A stretch of 64,000 nt of DNA, from positions 2,048,544-2,112,543 of the forward strand of contig CH672374.1 in assembly GCA_000153385.1 (NCBI GenBank). Direction: 5' to 3'. A model generated the notes under the pieces. It saw only the letters and a program-made list of their open reading frames with translations. It ran no database searches and had not been told where the DNA came from. Below, piece by piece: positions 18,754 to 28,475 of this stretch. Positions within the stretch are counted from its first letter, which is position 1; every line of letters starts with the position of its first letter. The position numbers were made by a program, and so were the translations under genes. This DNA is from Flavobacteria bacterium BBFL7. Lineage in GTDB: Bacteria > Bacteroidota > Bacteroidia > Flavobacteriales > Flavobacteriaceae.

Positions 18754-19950
18754 TTATGAGATTACTCCTAGTTCTAGTCCTACTTTTTTAAAGGCATTAA
18801 TAGCTTTATCTAGATGTTGTTTGTCGTGTGCAGCACTAAGTTGTACTCTTATTCTTGCTTTTTCTTTAGGGACAACTGGATAAAAGAAGCCAATGACATA
18901 AATTCCTTCTTCTAAAAGAGCATCTGCCATTTGTTGTGATAGTTTTGCATCATAAAGCATTACAGGTACAATTGCACTCTCACCATCTACAAAGTCAAAT
19001 CCTAGTTCCCTCATTCCTTTTTTAAAGTAAGCTGTATTAGCTTGTACTTTATCGATAAGGTCGGTACTAGAGTCTATAAGTTCTAACGCTTTTATGGATG
19101 CACCTACAATTGAAGGTGCTAGCGAATTGCTGAATAAATAAGGTCTAGAACGTTGTCTAAGGATGTCAATAATTTCTTTTTTTGCTACAGTGTAGCCACC
19201 CATAGCACCACCTAAGGCTTTTCCTAATGTACCAGTAATAATGTCAATTCTACCTAATACACCTTTTGCTTCTAAAGATCCTCTTCCTGTATCACCTAAA
19301 AATCCAGCGGCATGACATTCATCTACCATTACTAGAGCATCATATTTATCTGCTAGGTCACAAATTTTATCAAGCGGTGCTAATATACCATCCATAGAGA
19401 ACACACCATCAGTTACAATCACTTTAAATCTTGCTCCATCTTGGTTTGCTTGAATCAGCTGTTTTTCTAAATCAGCCATATCTGCACTTGCATATCTATA
19501 TCTCGCTGCTTTACATAAGCGTACACCATCAATGATTGAAGCATGATTTAACGAGTCAGAAATAATGGCGTCTTCTTTACCTAGTAAAGGTTCAAACACA
19601 CCACCATTTGCATCAAAACATGCTGCATATAAGATTGTGTCTTCACAACCATAAAAATCTGCAAGCTTTTGTTCTAACTCTTTGTGTATGTCTTGTGTTC
19701 CACAAATAAACCTTACAGAACTCATTCCAAATCCATGAGAGTCTAAAGTATCTTTTGCTGCTTGTATGACTTCGGGATGTGATGATAAACCCAGATAATT
19801 ATTTGCACAAAAGTTAATTACCTCACTACCATCATCAAGCGTGATAACAGCGTCCTGTGGAGATGTTATGATACGTTCTTTTTTATATAATCCTTGCTCT
19901 TTAATTTCTTCAATTTCTTTTTGAAGATACTCTTTCATACTACCGTACAT
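18754..19950 (-). CDS. kbl: Glycine C-acetyltransferase (2-amino-3-ketobutyrate CoA ligase)
   Basis: A 398-residue PLP enzyme of the alpha-oxoamine synthase family that converts 2-amino-3-oxobutyrate and CoA into glycine and acetyl-CoA in threonine breakdown. The N-terminus ([26 protein letters not shown]) is characteristic of Kbl. [15 protein letters not shown] and the PLP-lysine motif [13 protein letters not shown] are present. It has its own -7 box in the short gap after the AddA-like gene. No threonine dehydrogenase is adjacent. Confidence 0.95.
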   Translation of the reverse strand: MYGSMKEYLQKEIEEIKEQGLYKKERIITSPQDAVITLDDGSEVINFCANNYLGLSSHPEVIQAAKDTLDSHGFGMSSVRFICGTQDIHKELEQKLADFYGCEDTILYAACFDANGGVFEPLLGKEDAIISDSLNHASIIDGVRLCKAARYRYASADMADLEKQLIQANQDGARFKVIVTDGVFSMDGILAPLDKICDLADKYDALVMVDECHAAGFLGDTGRGSLEAKGVLGRIDIITGTLGKALGGAMGGYTVAKKEIIDILRQRSRPYLFSNSLAPSIVGASIKALELIDSSTDLIDKVQANTAYFKKGMRELGFDFVDGESAIVPVMLYDAKLSQQMADALLEEGIYVIGFFYPVVPKEKARIRVQLSAAHDKQHLDKAINAFKKVGLELGVIS

Positions 19951-19970
19951 AGTTGCGTTTTTTTGTGTTT

Positions 19971-19978
19971 CAAAGGTA
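19971..19978 (-). promoter_or_regulatory. -7 promoter box of kbl
   Basis: TACCTTTG on the minus strand, 20 bp before the kbl ATG and inside the 44-bp gap behind the AddA-like gene, so kbl need not depend on readthrough. Confidence 0.55.
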
Positions 19979-19994
19979 AGAAACTATAGTTATT

Positions 19995-22900
19995 TTAATT
20001 CCAGATCAGTTCTTTAAGCTCATCAGTATAAATCAATACCTTTTCCTTTATTTTATAATTCATCTGTTGTAATAGAGCTGCATAATAATCTAATTGATCT
20101 CTGTGCTTCTCTAGCTGTGCTCCTGTTTTATAATCTATTATAGTCACCTGCTGATCTTCAATGATAAGTCTGTCTGGAATAAACTTTTTACCTTCAGGAG
20201 TTAAAATTCCTCGTTCGTTTAAAATATTCAAATTAGATCTAAAATATTTTTCAAAATATAATGGACTAATGATTAAACGTAGCGTTTCAATTAACTCTGT
20301 CTTTAGTAATGAAGATATGTAATCATCTCTTTCTATTTTTAGGATTACATCGGGCATATCATCTATAGACTCAATCTGTGCCATGTAATCATGCAATAAA
20401 TTACCTTTATTAATAGCTTCCTGTACACCGCTAGCCCATAATAAACCGCGACGAGTAGAAAAATTTGCTCTTGAAGAGTTAGATTGAGTTTCATAATTGC
20501 CTAATGTAAAAGTAGGCATGCTAGACGTGTTAGGTGATAATTTAACTTTAGTTCCTTTTTGAAATGAGCTAACTTGATCATTTTCAGTTTTTTCCCAAGA
20601 TGTAGTGTTGTTATCTAAATAACGCTTTAATAATTGTCCATGTCGCAACGAGGTTTCTTTTTGGCTTTTAGATTCGGGTTTTTCAATACTACAAATGTAT
20701 AATTGTTCTACCGCTCGAGTAAAAGCAACGTATAGTCCATTTATATGATCCATTTGTGTATTATGAAGGTGTGTGTTGTACACCTGTCTAGCTTGATCTG
20801 GATAAAATTCTGAATCCTTTGATAAAGACATATATAAGTGTTCAAACCCTTCATAAGCCTCTGGATTTACAGAAACCCAATTAGTAGGCTTTAAAGAATG
20901 ATTAATACTAGTGTCACAATAAGGGACGATCACGACTGGGAATTCTAGGCCTTTAGATTTATGAATTGTCATAATCTGCACCGCTTTGGGATCAGGCGTT
21001 GCCGGAACACTTAACTTTTCTTTCTTTTTATCCCAGTGTTCTAAAAATCTTGATAAGGAAACATCTTGACCGTTTGAAAATTCAAATACCAATTCTAGAA
21101 AAGATTGCAACCTTAGATCTTGGTGTTGAAACAATCCTAAAGCTTGTGCTGTTTGTTCTGTTGCCTTAAATAAGGGCGCTTTCGCGAAAGCGGACTCCAT
21201 AAAAGTTGAATTGCTTTCAAAAAGCTTTTCAGTCATTTCATGAATAGATAAATTAACATGTTGTGTTATAAAAGAGTTTTTTTGATCAATCTGATGATAC
21301 TGAACATACTCGAGTAAAAATCCTAATTTAAGAGCTTGCTGATCTGGTTGATGAGCCATTTTCATAAACTCAATCAATAAACGCACACGTGGAGAGGCCT
21401 CAACGAGTAGACTGTCTCCAGAGACAACTGTTATTTCTTGTTTTACTAAATATTGTGCAAGTTCATGGCCTTGTGTGTGTTTGCGCACTAGTATGCATAT
21501 GTCGCCTAGTTCATAGCCTTGCTCTAAAATGTTTTCAATTAGACTATGGACGTGTGGAGGATATGGAGTGTTTAAATCATCATCATCGTCATAACTAAAG
21601 TTTGTATTATCTAAAAAATCGATTTGAGTATAACCTCCTTTTTTATGAGTCGTTTTTTGATGTAGGTAATTCTGATATAAATTTTTGTAGGTATCGTTGT
21701 TTAGGTAATCGCCGTAGAATTTAAAAAACTCGTTGTTAAATTCTATGACATTATGATAGCTGCGCCAGTTAAATTCTAGTGTCTGATTACTTTTTTCTAA
21801 TTCAAATAAATAGTCTTCTTCTAATAATCCTAAAAATTGATTTGCATCACTACCACGCCATCTGTAAATGGATTGTTTTGCGTCTCCTACTAACATTAAT
21901 GTACCGCTATTGCCATTATCATCAATACTTTGCACAGCATTACTTATTAATGGGATCATGTTTTCCCATTGCATGCGTGATGTGTCTTGAAATTCATCAA
22001 TAAAATAATGGCGGTATTTTTCTCCTAACCTTTCATAAATAAACGGTGCAGGCTGATCTTTTATCTGATTTCTTAAAATGCTGTTGAACTCATATATAGG
22101 GACAATTTGCTCTTCTTTTTTAATGACATTAATCTCATTTAATAGTTCATTGAGTAGTGATAATGGGACAATACTTTTAATGATGTTTTCATGAAACTTA
22201 ATATATCCGTAGGTGGATTTATAGGCATCACCAAATTCTAATATGTCAGCACGTAGAACATCTATACAGTCTTTGATATGTTGTTTTTGAGTTTTTGCGT
22301 ATAAATTTCCTGCAATTAGGTCTTTCACAGATCCTGAATCTGGGCTTACAGTAAAAATATCATTTGAGACTTTTACTATTGTATTGAAAATACTGTTAGA
22401 ACCGCCTTTAAAATCCTTAGGCTCTAATCCTTGTTGCTTCGACTTTTCATTAAGTCCTATTGCTAGTTCAATTAAATGTGTCTTTAGGTCTTTGTTTTTA
22501 AGTTTTAGATTTTGAGAAAGCCTATCAAAATCTTCACTAGTCTTTTCTTCTAAAGATTTTAGATATTTAAAATGGTTTTCATTTTTTATCAATGCAGATA
22601 TTTGCATCAGATCGTAAGCGACATCCCAACTTTTATTATTATCAATTTTGGAAAGTGAAAAGCTTACTAGTTTTTTAGTAAGTTCCTTATCCCTACCTGC
22701 ACGAGCGAGTAAATTTTGAATTGCCTTATTAATTAAAGAATCTGTATCTAACTCTACTTCAAATCCAGCTGGCAAATCAATGTCTTTGGCAAAAGTGCGC
22801 AAGATGCGGTGATTAAATGCATCAATTGTAACGATGTCAAAAGCAGAGTAGTCATGTAATAAACGTTGATGGATTTTAATTGCTTTTGTTGAGAGCTGTT

Positions 22901-23174
22901 GTTCACTAAGTCCAGTCAACTTTTTAATATGATTAAATATTCCTAAACTTTCATTAGGTACAGGTTGTTTTCCAAAATTGTACAGATGCTCTAGTACGCG
23001 TTCTTTCATCTCTGCAACAGCCTTATTAGTAAAGGTTACGGCAAGAATCTTACGATAATGATTGTTGAATTGTGATTGAAATAGTAAGGCGAGATAATCT
23101 CTCGCTAGTGTATAAGTTTTACCGGATCCAGCACTGGCGCTATAAAATGTAGTAGGAGATAAGGTCATACTCAA
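19995..23174 (-). CDS. AddA-like UvrD/RecB-type helicase-nuclease
   Basis: A 1059-residue superfamily 1 helicase: Walker A SASAGSGKT (~13-21), Walker B DEFQDTSRMQW, motif III GDAKQSIYRWRGSDA, motif IV EFNWRS, motif V TIHKSKGLEFPVVIV and motif VI YVAFTRA. A C-terminal PD-(D/E)XK nuclease follows (IPDRLII ... IIDYKTG), so it has the AddA/RecB domain order. It is expected to resect double-strand breaks with the AddB-like protein. The start could be either of two near Met codons (23174 or 23168). A palindrome inside encodes AFAKA. Confidence 0.9.
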   Translation of the reverse strand: MSMTLSPTTFYSASAGSGKTYTLARDYLALLFQSQFNNHYRKILAVTFTNKAVAEMKERVLEHLYNFGKQPVPNESLGIFNHIKKLTGLSEQQLSTKAIKIHQRLLHDYSAFDIVTIDAFNHRILRTFAKDIDLPAGFEVELDTDSLINKAIQNLLARAGRDKELTKKLVSFSLSKIDNNKSWDVAYDLMQISALIKNENHFKYLKSLEEKTSEDFDRLSQNLKLKNKDLKTHLIELAIGLNEKSKQQGLEPKDFKGGSNSIFNTIVKVSNDIFTVSPDSGSVKDLIAGNLYAKTQKQHIKDCIDVLRADILEFGDAYKSTYGYIKFHENIIKSIVPLSLLNELLNEINVIKKEEQIVPIYEFNSILRNQIKDQPAPFIYERLGEKYRHYFIDEFQDTSRMQWENMIPLISNAVQSIDDNGNSGTLMLVGDAKQSIYRWRGSDANQFLGLLEEDYLFELEKSNQTLEFNWRSYHNVIEFNNEFFKFYGDYLNNDTYKNLYQNYLHQKTTHKKGGYTQIDFLDNTNFSYDDDDDLNTPYPPHVHSLIENILEQGYELGDICILVRKHTQGHELAQYLVKQEITVVSGDSLLVEASPRVRLLIEFMKMAHQPDQQALKLGFLLEYVQYHQIDQKNSFITQHVNLSIHEMTEKLFESNSTFMESAFAKAPLFKATEQTAQALGLFQHQDLRLQSFLELVFEFSNGQDVSLSRFLEHWDKKKEKLSVPATPDPKAVQIMTIHKSKGLEFPVVIVPYCDTSINHSLKPTNWVSVNPEAYEGFEHLYMSLSKDSEFYPDQARQVYNTHLHNTQMDHINGLYVAFTRAVEQLYICSIEKPESKSQKETSLRHGQLLKRYLDNNTTSWEKTENDQVSSFQKGTKVKLSPNTSSMPTFTLGNYETQSNSSRANFSTRRGLLWASGVQEAINKGNLLHDYMAQIESIDDMPDVILKIERDDYISSLLKTELIETLRLIISPLYFEKYFRSNLNILNERGILTPEGKKFIPDRLIIEDQQVTIIDYKTGAQLEKHRDQLDYYAALLQQMNYKIKEKVLIYTDELKELIWN
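21177..21192. repeat. 16-bp palindrome copy 5 (inside AddA-like gene)
   Basis: Exact CGCTTTCGCGAAAGCG, read in frame as SAFAKAP. Confidence 0.95.
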
Positions 23175-23416
23175 AGGTATGATGAAAAACTGAAAAGCAA
23201 TTATTCTTAATCTTGAATTTGCGCTGCAATTTTAAGGTGATAATCATTTAGTTGGGTATTATAATATTTAATATCATAGCTTGTATAAATATGTTCAAAT
23301 ACTTGATTAAAAGTATTTTATAAGATTAAGTATATTATAACATCATAAATTTTAACATATCGTCGTTTGTGTTTAAATTTATACTTTATAAATAAAACAA
23401 TTAAAACCAATATATC

Positions 23417-24022
23417 ATGGCTTTTGAATTACCTAAATTAAACTATGCGTATGATGCGCTAGAACCACATATTGATGCAAGAACAATGGAGATTCACCAT
23501 TCAAAACATCACAATGGTTATACTACTAAATTAAATAATGCCATTGAAGGTACTGACCTAGAAGGAAAGTCTATTGAAGACATTCTTGCAAATCTAGACA
23601 TGGACAATAAGGCGGTAAGAAATAATGGTGGTGGATTTTATAACCACAGATTATTCTGGGAAGTAATGTCACCTAATGGAGGTGGAAAACCTACTGGAGA
23701 TCTTGCTGCTGCAATTGATAGTGCTTTTGGTTCATATGATGCATTTCAAGATAAATTTGCTACAGCTGCAAAAACACAATTCGGTTCAGGATGGGCCTTT
23801 TTATGTGTTAAAGATGGTGCTCTAGAAGTGTGTGGAACTCCTAATCAAGATAATCCATTAATGCCAGGTGTAGGTTGTGGTGGAACACCTATCCTAGGAT
23901 TAGATGTATGGGAACACGCATATTACTTAAATTATCAAAACCGCAGACCAGATTATGTAAGTGCATTTTTTAATGTAATTGATTGGGATGCTGTATCAGA
24001 GAAATACAACGCTGCTAAGTAA
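23417..24022 (+). CDS. sodB: Superoxide dismutase (Fe/Mn)
   Basis: A 201-residue cytosolic enzyme that dismutes superoxide. Metal ligands are visible as His in [12 protein letters not shown] (~26-37), His in [13 protein letters not shown], and Asp/His in [10 protein letters not shown] (~165-174). Whether it uses Fe or Mn cannot be read reliably by eye; the symbol follows the usual flavobacterial annotation. Monocistronic, divergent from the AddA-like gene (242 bp gap with no other feature seen), with its own terminator. Confidence 0.93.
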   Translation: MAFELPKLNYAYDALEPHIDARTMEIHHSKHHNGYTTKLNNAIEGTDLEGKSIEDILANLDMDNKAVRNNGGGFYNHRLFWEVMSPNGGGKPTGDLAAAIDSAFGSYDAFQDKFATAAKTQFGSGWAFLCVKDGALEVCGTPNQDNPLMPGVGCGGTPILGLDVWEHAYYLNYQNRRPDYVSAFFNVIDWDAVSEKYNAAK

Positions 24023-24060
24023 TCCTGAATTAATGGTTATCAGGTAACGTAATAAAGTAA

Positions 24061-24096
24061 AAGCCTCAAATTTATTTAAATTTGAGGCTTTTTTAT
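24061..24096 (+). terminator. Terminator of sodB
   Basis: Perfect 14-bp stem AAGCCTCAAATTTA/TAAATTTGAGGCTT with a tight loop, followed by six T in a row. Confidence 0.9.
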
Positions 24097-24221
24097 ACTT
24101 TGAAGTATAGCAGGTTGAATTTCAACTTTAAATCTTCAAAAATTCTAAAAATAGATTCTCCAAGAAAAGATTATTCTACGGCGAGGTATTAATAGCGAAG
24201 ATGTGAATGTAGTTTGTGGGC

Positions 24222-24521
24222 TTATATTCTTTCTGTCTTTTGAATTAATATCCACTTAACTTGAATTTCTCTAGATTGATATAATGAATGAGTAATATTC
24301 AAATTATACTTAATTAAAGTATCAAATTTATACTCTAATTCTCCATATTCATCAGTATAGGCAATAGCAAGAATTTGATTATTACTATTGGTAACTAAAA
24401 CTTTAGCTTGGTTTATAGCTGTTGTATTTTGACTAATAAAACGAATGGTTTGCCCACAACTGAACAAACCATTTATTAATAAGAATATTACTAAGGAAAT
24501 TAATAACCTGTAAGGAGTCAT
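24222..24521 (-). CDS. Small lipoprotein with carboxypeptidase-regulatory-like fold
   Basis: A 99-residue product. Signal peptide with lipobox GLFSC (Cys ~22), then a short beta-sandwich-like domain (INQAKVLVTNSNNQIL, followed by AYTDEYGELEYKF) resembling the carboxypeptidase regulatory-like domains at the N-terminus of TonB receptors. The start forms TAATG with the GLPGLI gene stop, so the two are cotranslated. Function unknown; it probably partners the GLPGLI protein in the envelope. Confidence 0.7.
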   Translation of the reverse strand: MTPYRLLISLVIFLLINGLFSCGQTIRFISQNTTAINQAKVLVTNSNNQILAIAYTDEYGELEYKFDTLIKYNLNITHSLYQSREIQVKWILIQKTERI

Positions 24522-25300
24522 TATCGGTGATTATCTACATAGTAGGGAAGATAGATTTCAAAATTTCTATATGGTATAGAAATATCGCTCATTGGATCTT
24601 CTGCTCTAATTTTTGCTTTTACTTTTTCTCTCCATGTTGATCGTCTGTCAACAAATTGAGAATAAATTTGCTGAGGTCTATCTCTCCACTCTAAAGGTTC
24701 TTCAACAACTTGCAATTTAGTTGAAAACTCTATATATTTTGCTTTCATAACAACTGCTCCTGTAAAGCTTGTAACTTCTAAAATCAAACCAGGCGCGCCC
24801 ATGAATTTCCAAGGACCATCTTTGTATGATTCTAAATCTGGAGAATAATAAATTTCATAATCTCGTCCTCTAAAGGATACAAAAAGTTGTTTACATTCAT
24901 ATCCAAGAATTAATTTTGTCGTCTTTCCTTCAATAAAGTTAAATTCAGGAAAATCCGTTATTCTTCCAGATTGCCTAAATGAAAAAGCCGCTCCATAAAT
25001 CACTTTATTTTTTTTGTAATTTTTAAAAAAATTCGGTTTGTCTATTGAGTCTGAAGTGAAGACGTGAGGATAACCTTGCTTGTCATATAGAGTAGTGTCG
25101 ATATAGCTTATTAAATTTTGATAGCTTCTGTACCCATCAGATATTAATCGATATTTTAGCGCATAGTTATAGCTTTCAACATCTGTCGTGTCATTTAGCA
25201 CTAAATCATAATCTACCTGAATAACGGGAAGAGTGCTTTCTTGTTGAGCTTTAACAGAAATTGACAATAACAAAAGGAGAATAAAAAAGCGGAACATCAT
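24521..25300 (-). CDS. GLPGLI family secreted protein
   Basis: A 259-residue protein with a signal peptide (FFILLLLLSISVKAQQ). The family's name motif appears as GAPGLILEV (Leu replaced by Ala) around residue 170, preceded by the conserved FWPL-like YSPDLESYKDGPWKF region. GLPGLI proteins are common in Bacteroidota, often in many paralogues, and their function is not known. Two adjacent Met codons (25300 and 25297) are possible starts. Coupled to the small lipoprotein by TAATG. Confidence 0.85.
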   Translation of the reverse strand: MMFRFFILLLLLSISVKAQQESTLPVIQVDYDLVLNDTTDVESYNYALKYRLISDGYRSYQNLISYIDTTLYDKQGYPHVFTSDSIDKPNFFKNYKKNKVIYGAAFSFRQSGRITDFPEFNFIEGKTTKLILGYECKQLFVSFRGRDYEIYYSPDLESYKDGPWKFMGAPGLILEVTSFTGAVVMKAKYIEFSTKLQVVEEPLEWRDRPQQIYSQFVDRRSTWREKVKAKIRAEDPMSDISIPYRNFEIYLPYYVDNHR

Positions 25301-25383
25301 ACTAAATATAATTAGAGTTACTATTCTAACGCTAGATAAGATTCTTAAATTGTAACCATTAACAAATAACAGATAACTAATTA

Positions 25384-27282
25384 CTAATAAGCTCGCTCAT
25401 CATTCTTTTCAAAGAAGTTGATGTAAGCACGATTTACAACACGATTACCACCATTAGTAGGGTAATCACCTGTAAAGTACCAGTCACCTAAGTTTTTAGG
25501 GCAAGCTTTATGTAAATTATCTACGGTTTGATAAACGATTTTTACTTCTGCATTTAAATCATCGTCTGAGAGTAACTCACCTATCTTGTTGGACACTTCT
25601 TGATCTGTAAACGGTGCATAGAGTTCCTTTACATAGTTGATCACATCCTTATCTTTAAAGTCGACTTGTGACTTACATTTTTTATAAATCTGTTCTACAG
25701 TGTCATAGGTGCCACGATCTTCATGTAAAGCAAGTGCTGCTCTAAAAGCAACTAGTCCTTCAAGTCGTGCCATATCTATACCATAACAATCAGGATATCT
25801 TATTTGTGGTGCACTAGAAACAACTACAATTTTCTTAGGCTTTAAACGATCCATCATCTTAAGAATGGATTTTTTAAGAGTGGTTCCTCGTACGATAGAA
25901 TCATCAATGATTACCAAGTTGTCATTTTCTTTTACCACTCCATAGGTTACATCGTAAACGTGTGCCACTAAATCGTCTCGAGAAGAATCCTCTGTGATAA
26001 AGGTTCTCAACTTTGCATCTTTAATCGCAATCTTTTCAGTTCGCAGCTTTCGCGAAAGCGTGTCCTCAACCTCTTGAGCGGTTAGTTTACCTTCGCCGGC
26101 TAGAATAGCATTCCTTTTTTCTACATCTAGTGCCGCATGTGCCGCTTCTACCATACCATAGAAGGAAGTCTCTGCCGTATTAGGGATGTATGAGAAAACG
26201 GTATTATCTATATCATGGTCAATAAACTCCATGATTTTAGGAAACAATAGATGTCCTAATTTTTTACGCTCTTGATAAATCTCGGCATCGCTACCACGAG
26301 AGAAATAAATACGTTCAAAAGAACAGGCTTTACGTTCTAGTGGTTTCAGTATTTGTTCAATACTTACTTTACCATTCTTTTTAATGATAATAGCTTTACC
26401 TGGGTCTAGTTCTTTTACTTCTTCAAACGGTGCATTAAACGCAGTTTGAATTACAGGTCGTTCACTAGCAACAACAACTACTTCATCATCTTGATAGTAG
26501 TATGCTGGTCTAATACCAGATGGATCTCTTAATAGGAAAGCGTCTCCATGTCCCATAAGTCCACCCATGGCATAACCACCATCCCAGTCTTTTGCACTTT
26601 TCTTTAAAACTTTAGCAACGTTAAGTTGTTCAGCTATTTTAGGTGAGGATTCCATTTTAGAAAGTCCTTCAGCCTTGAATTTTTTATATAATTTTGAAAC
26701 CTCACGATCTTGAAAATGACCTACCTTTTCCATAACAGTTACGGTGTCTGCCATGTCTTTAGGATGCTGTCCTAGTTCTACTAGTTTGTCAAATAACTCA
26801 AACACGTTAGTCATGTTAAAATTACCAGCCATGATTAAGTTGCGATGCATCCAGTTGTTCTGACGTAAAAACGGATGTACTGATTCAATACTGTTTTTAC
26901 CGAAGGTGCCATAGCGCACGTGTCCCATCATCAACTCACCTATGTAAGGGATTTGAGCTTTTTGAGCAGCGACATCATCCTTGATTTCTGGATGTTCTTC
27001 TAACTCTGTATTAATGCGCTCATTAATTTGAGCAAATATATCCTGTATAGGTTGTGCCTCATTACTGCGCACACGAGAGATGTATCGTTGTCCAGGTTTT
27101 ACATCTAATTTTATACTTGCAAATCCAGCACCATCCTGACCGCGATTGTGCTGTTTTTCCATCATTAGGTACATTTTATTGATACCATAAAATGCCGTAC
27201 CATATTTCTCTTTATAATATTCAAGAGGTTTAAGAAGTCTAATAAGTGCTATACCACACTCGTGTTTTAATGGATCGCTCAT
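25384..27282 (-). CDS. purF: Amidophosphoribosyltransferase
   Basis: A 632-residue enzyme for the first committed step of purine synthesis (PRPP + glutamine to phosphoribosylamine). The N-terminal nucleophile hydrolase domain has its Cys in HECGIALI at residue 9, implying removal of a short propeptide. The phosphoribosyltransferase domain has VIIDDSIVRGTTLKKS. It is longer than E. coli PurF (505 aa), as in other Bacteroidota, with an extra segment before the PRPP loop. Within that segment a 16-bp palindrome encodes TLSRK. It has its own promoter box behind the pfkB terminator. Confidence 0.95.
   Translation of the reverse strand: MSDPLKHECGIALIRLLKPLEYYKEKYGTAFYGINKMYLMMEKQHNRGQDGAGFASIKLDVKPGQRYISRVRSNEAQPIQDIFAQINERINTELEEHPEIKDDVAAQKAQIPYIGELMMGHVRYGTFGKNSIESVHPFLRQNNWMHRNLIMAGNFNMTNVFELFDKLVELGQHPKDMADTVTVMEKVGHFQDREVSKLYKKFKAEGLSKMESSPKIAEQLNVAKVLKKSAKDWDGGYAMGGLMGHGDAFLLRDPSGIRPAYYYQDDEVVVVASERPVIQTAFNAPFEEVKELDPGKAIIIKKNGKVSIEQILKPLERKACSFERIYFSRGSDAEIYQERKKLGHLLFPKIMEFIDHDIDNTVFSYIPNTAETSFYGMVEAAHAALDVEKRNAILAGEGKLTAQEVEDTLSRKLRTEKIAIKDAKLRTFITEDSSRDDLVAHVYDVTYGVVKENDNLVIIDDSIVRGTTLKKSILKMMDRLKPKKIVVVSSAPQIRYPDCYGIDMARLEGLVAFRAALALHEDRGTYDTVEQIYKKCKSQVDFKDKDVINYVKELYAPFTDQEVSNKIGELLSDDDLNAEVKIVYQTVDNLHKACPKNLGDWYFTGDYPTNGGNRVVNRAYINFFEKNDERAY
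26045..26060. repeat. 16-bp palindrome copy 6 (inside purF)
   Basis: AGCTTTCGCGAAAGCG, one outer base different. On the minus strand it is read in frame as TLSRK, a different frame from the AFAKA copies. Confidence 0.93.
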
Positions 27283-27298
27283 GCTGAATTCTAAAAGT

Positions 27299-27306
27299 CA
27301 AAAGTA
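27299..27306 (-). promoter_or_regulatory. -7 promoter box of purF
   Basis: TACTTTTG on the minus strand, 16 bp before the purF ATG and just downstream of the pfkB terminator. Confidence 0.6.
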
Positions 27307-27313
27307 AATAAAA

Positions 27314-27336
27314 AGCCCTCAAATTTTTTGAGGGCT
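27314..27336 (-). terminator. Terminator of the PfkB kinase gene
   Basis: Perfect 9-bp stem AGCCCTCAA/TTGAGGGCT with a 5-base loop; T-rich on the minus-strand 3' side. It separates pfkB from purF. Confidence 0.85.
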
Positions 27337-27349
27337 CGATCATTTTTTA

Positions 27350-28270
27350 TTATGCGTTTATTTCAAATTTGGTGAGCGCTTTAAATTGCTCTAAACGTGT
27401 GTTGATTTCTTCAGGTGTGATAGTTTGCATACGTTCTGTTCCGAATTTTTCTACACAGAAAGAAGCAAAGTTAGAACCATAAATAATAGCTCGCTTCATA
27501 TTGTCAAAACTGTAATCCTCACTTGATGCTAGAAAACCTGCAAATCCTCCAGCAAATGTATCTCCGGCTCCAGTCGGGTCAAAAACTTCTTCTAGTGGTA
27601 AGGCTGGTGCAAAGAAAATTTGTTCTTCATGGAATAATAAAGCGCCATGTTCTCCTTTTTTGATGACAACATACTTAGGACCCATAGTATGAATCTTGCG
27701 TGCTGCAGCAACTAGTGAGTATTCACCAGATAATTGTCTAGCTTCTTCATCATTTATTGTAATGACATCAACCTTTGCGATGACCTCATGTAACATATCT
27801 AATGCACTATCCATCCAAAAGTTCATGGTGTCTAGGATGATTAGCTTTGCTGCAGGCGTTTGTTCAATAACACCTAATTGTACTGCAGGATGTAGGTTTC
27901 CTAGCATGACAACCTCTGCATCTTTAAAAGATTCTGGCACAACTGGATTAAAGTCAGCGAGAACATTTAATTCTGTAGCAAGAGTGTCGCGAGTATTCAT
28001 ATCGTTATGATACTTACCAGACCAGAAAAATGTTTTACCATCTTTTACAATCTCGATACCTTCTATATTCATACCTCTATTAGAAAGCATGTCTAGATAT
28101 TCTTGTGGAAAATCTCCACCTACTACACTTACTAATCCAACTTCTGTGTTGAAGTGTGAAGCACTTAGGCCTATAAAAGTGGCTGCACCACCTAATATTT
28201 TATCTGTTTTTCCAAAAGGTGTTTCGATAGCATCAAAAGCTACTGTACCTACAACTACGAGTTTGCTCAT
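27350..28270 (-). CDS. PfkB family sugar/nucleoside kinase
   Basis: A 306-residue kinase of the ribokinase superfamily. N-terminal GGAATFIGLSASHF (~26-39) is the substrate-side glycine motif, and the C-terminal signature DPTGAGDTFAGGFAGF (~232-247) holds the catalytic Asp and anion hole. The substrate is not clear from sequence. Its position immediately before purF would fit a nucleoside such as adenosine or inosine, but that is inference. Own promoter and terminator. Confidence 0.9.
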   Translation of the reverse strand: MSKLVVVGTVAFDAIETPFGKTDKILGGAATFIGLSASHFNTEVGLVSVVGGDFPQEYLDMLSNRGMNIEGIEIVKDGKTFFWSGKYHNDMNTRDTLATELNVLADFNPVVPESFKDAEVVMLGNLHPAVQLGVIEQTPAAKLIILDTMNFWMDSALDMLHEVIAKVDVITINDEEARQLSGEYSLVAAARKIHTMGPKYVVIKKGEHGALLFHEEQIFFAPALPLEEVFDPTGAGDTFAGGFAGFLASSEDYSFDNMKRAIIYGSNFASFCVEKFGTERMQTITPEEINTRLEQFKALTKFEINA

Positions 28271-28288
28271 TCTTGATATTTTTTTGCA

Positions 28289-28296
28289 AAAGTACG
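28289..28296 (-). promoter_or_regulatory. -7 promoter box of the PfkB gene
   Basis: TACTTTTG on the minus strand, 18 bp before the ATG. Confidence 0.6.
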
Positions 28297-28475
28297 GAAT
28301 TAGTCAGTCCTTAAAGAACAATATACTCGAGTTAATTGCGCTATGAGATCTAATGGTAGTTTAAGTAGTTTAAAGAGATTTAACATTCTTTCATCGTATA
28401 GTTGGTTCTTAGCTAGGGAGAATAATATTTAGGTGATACTTTGCTAACTTATTATTTATGATAAGTAGGGATTTC

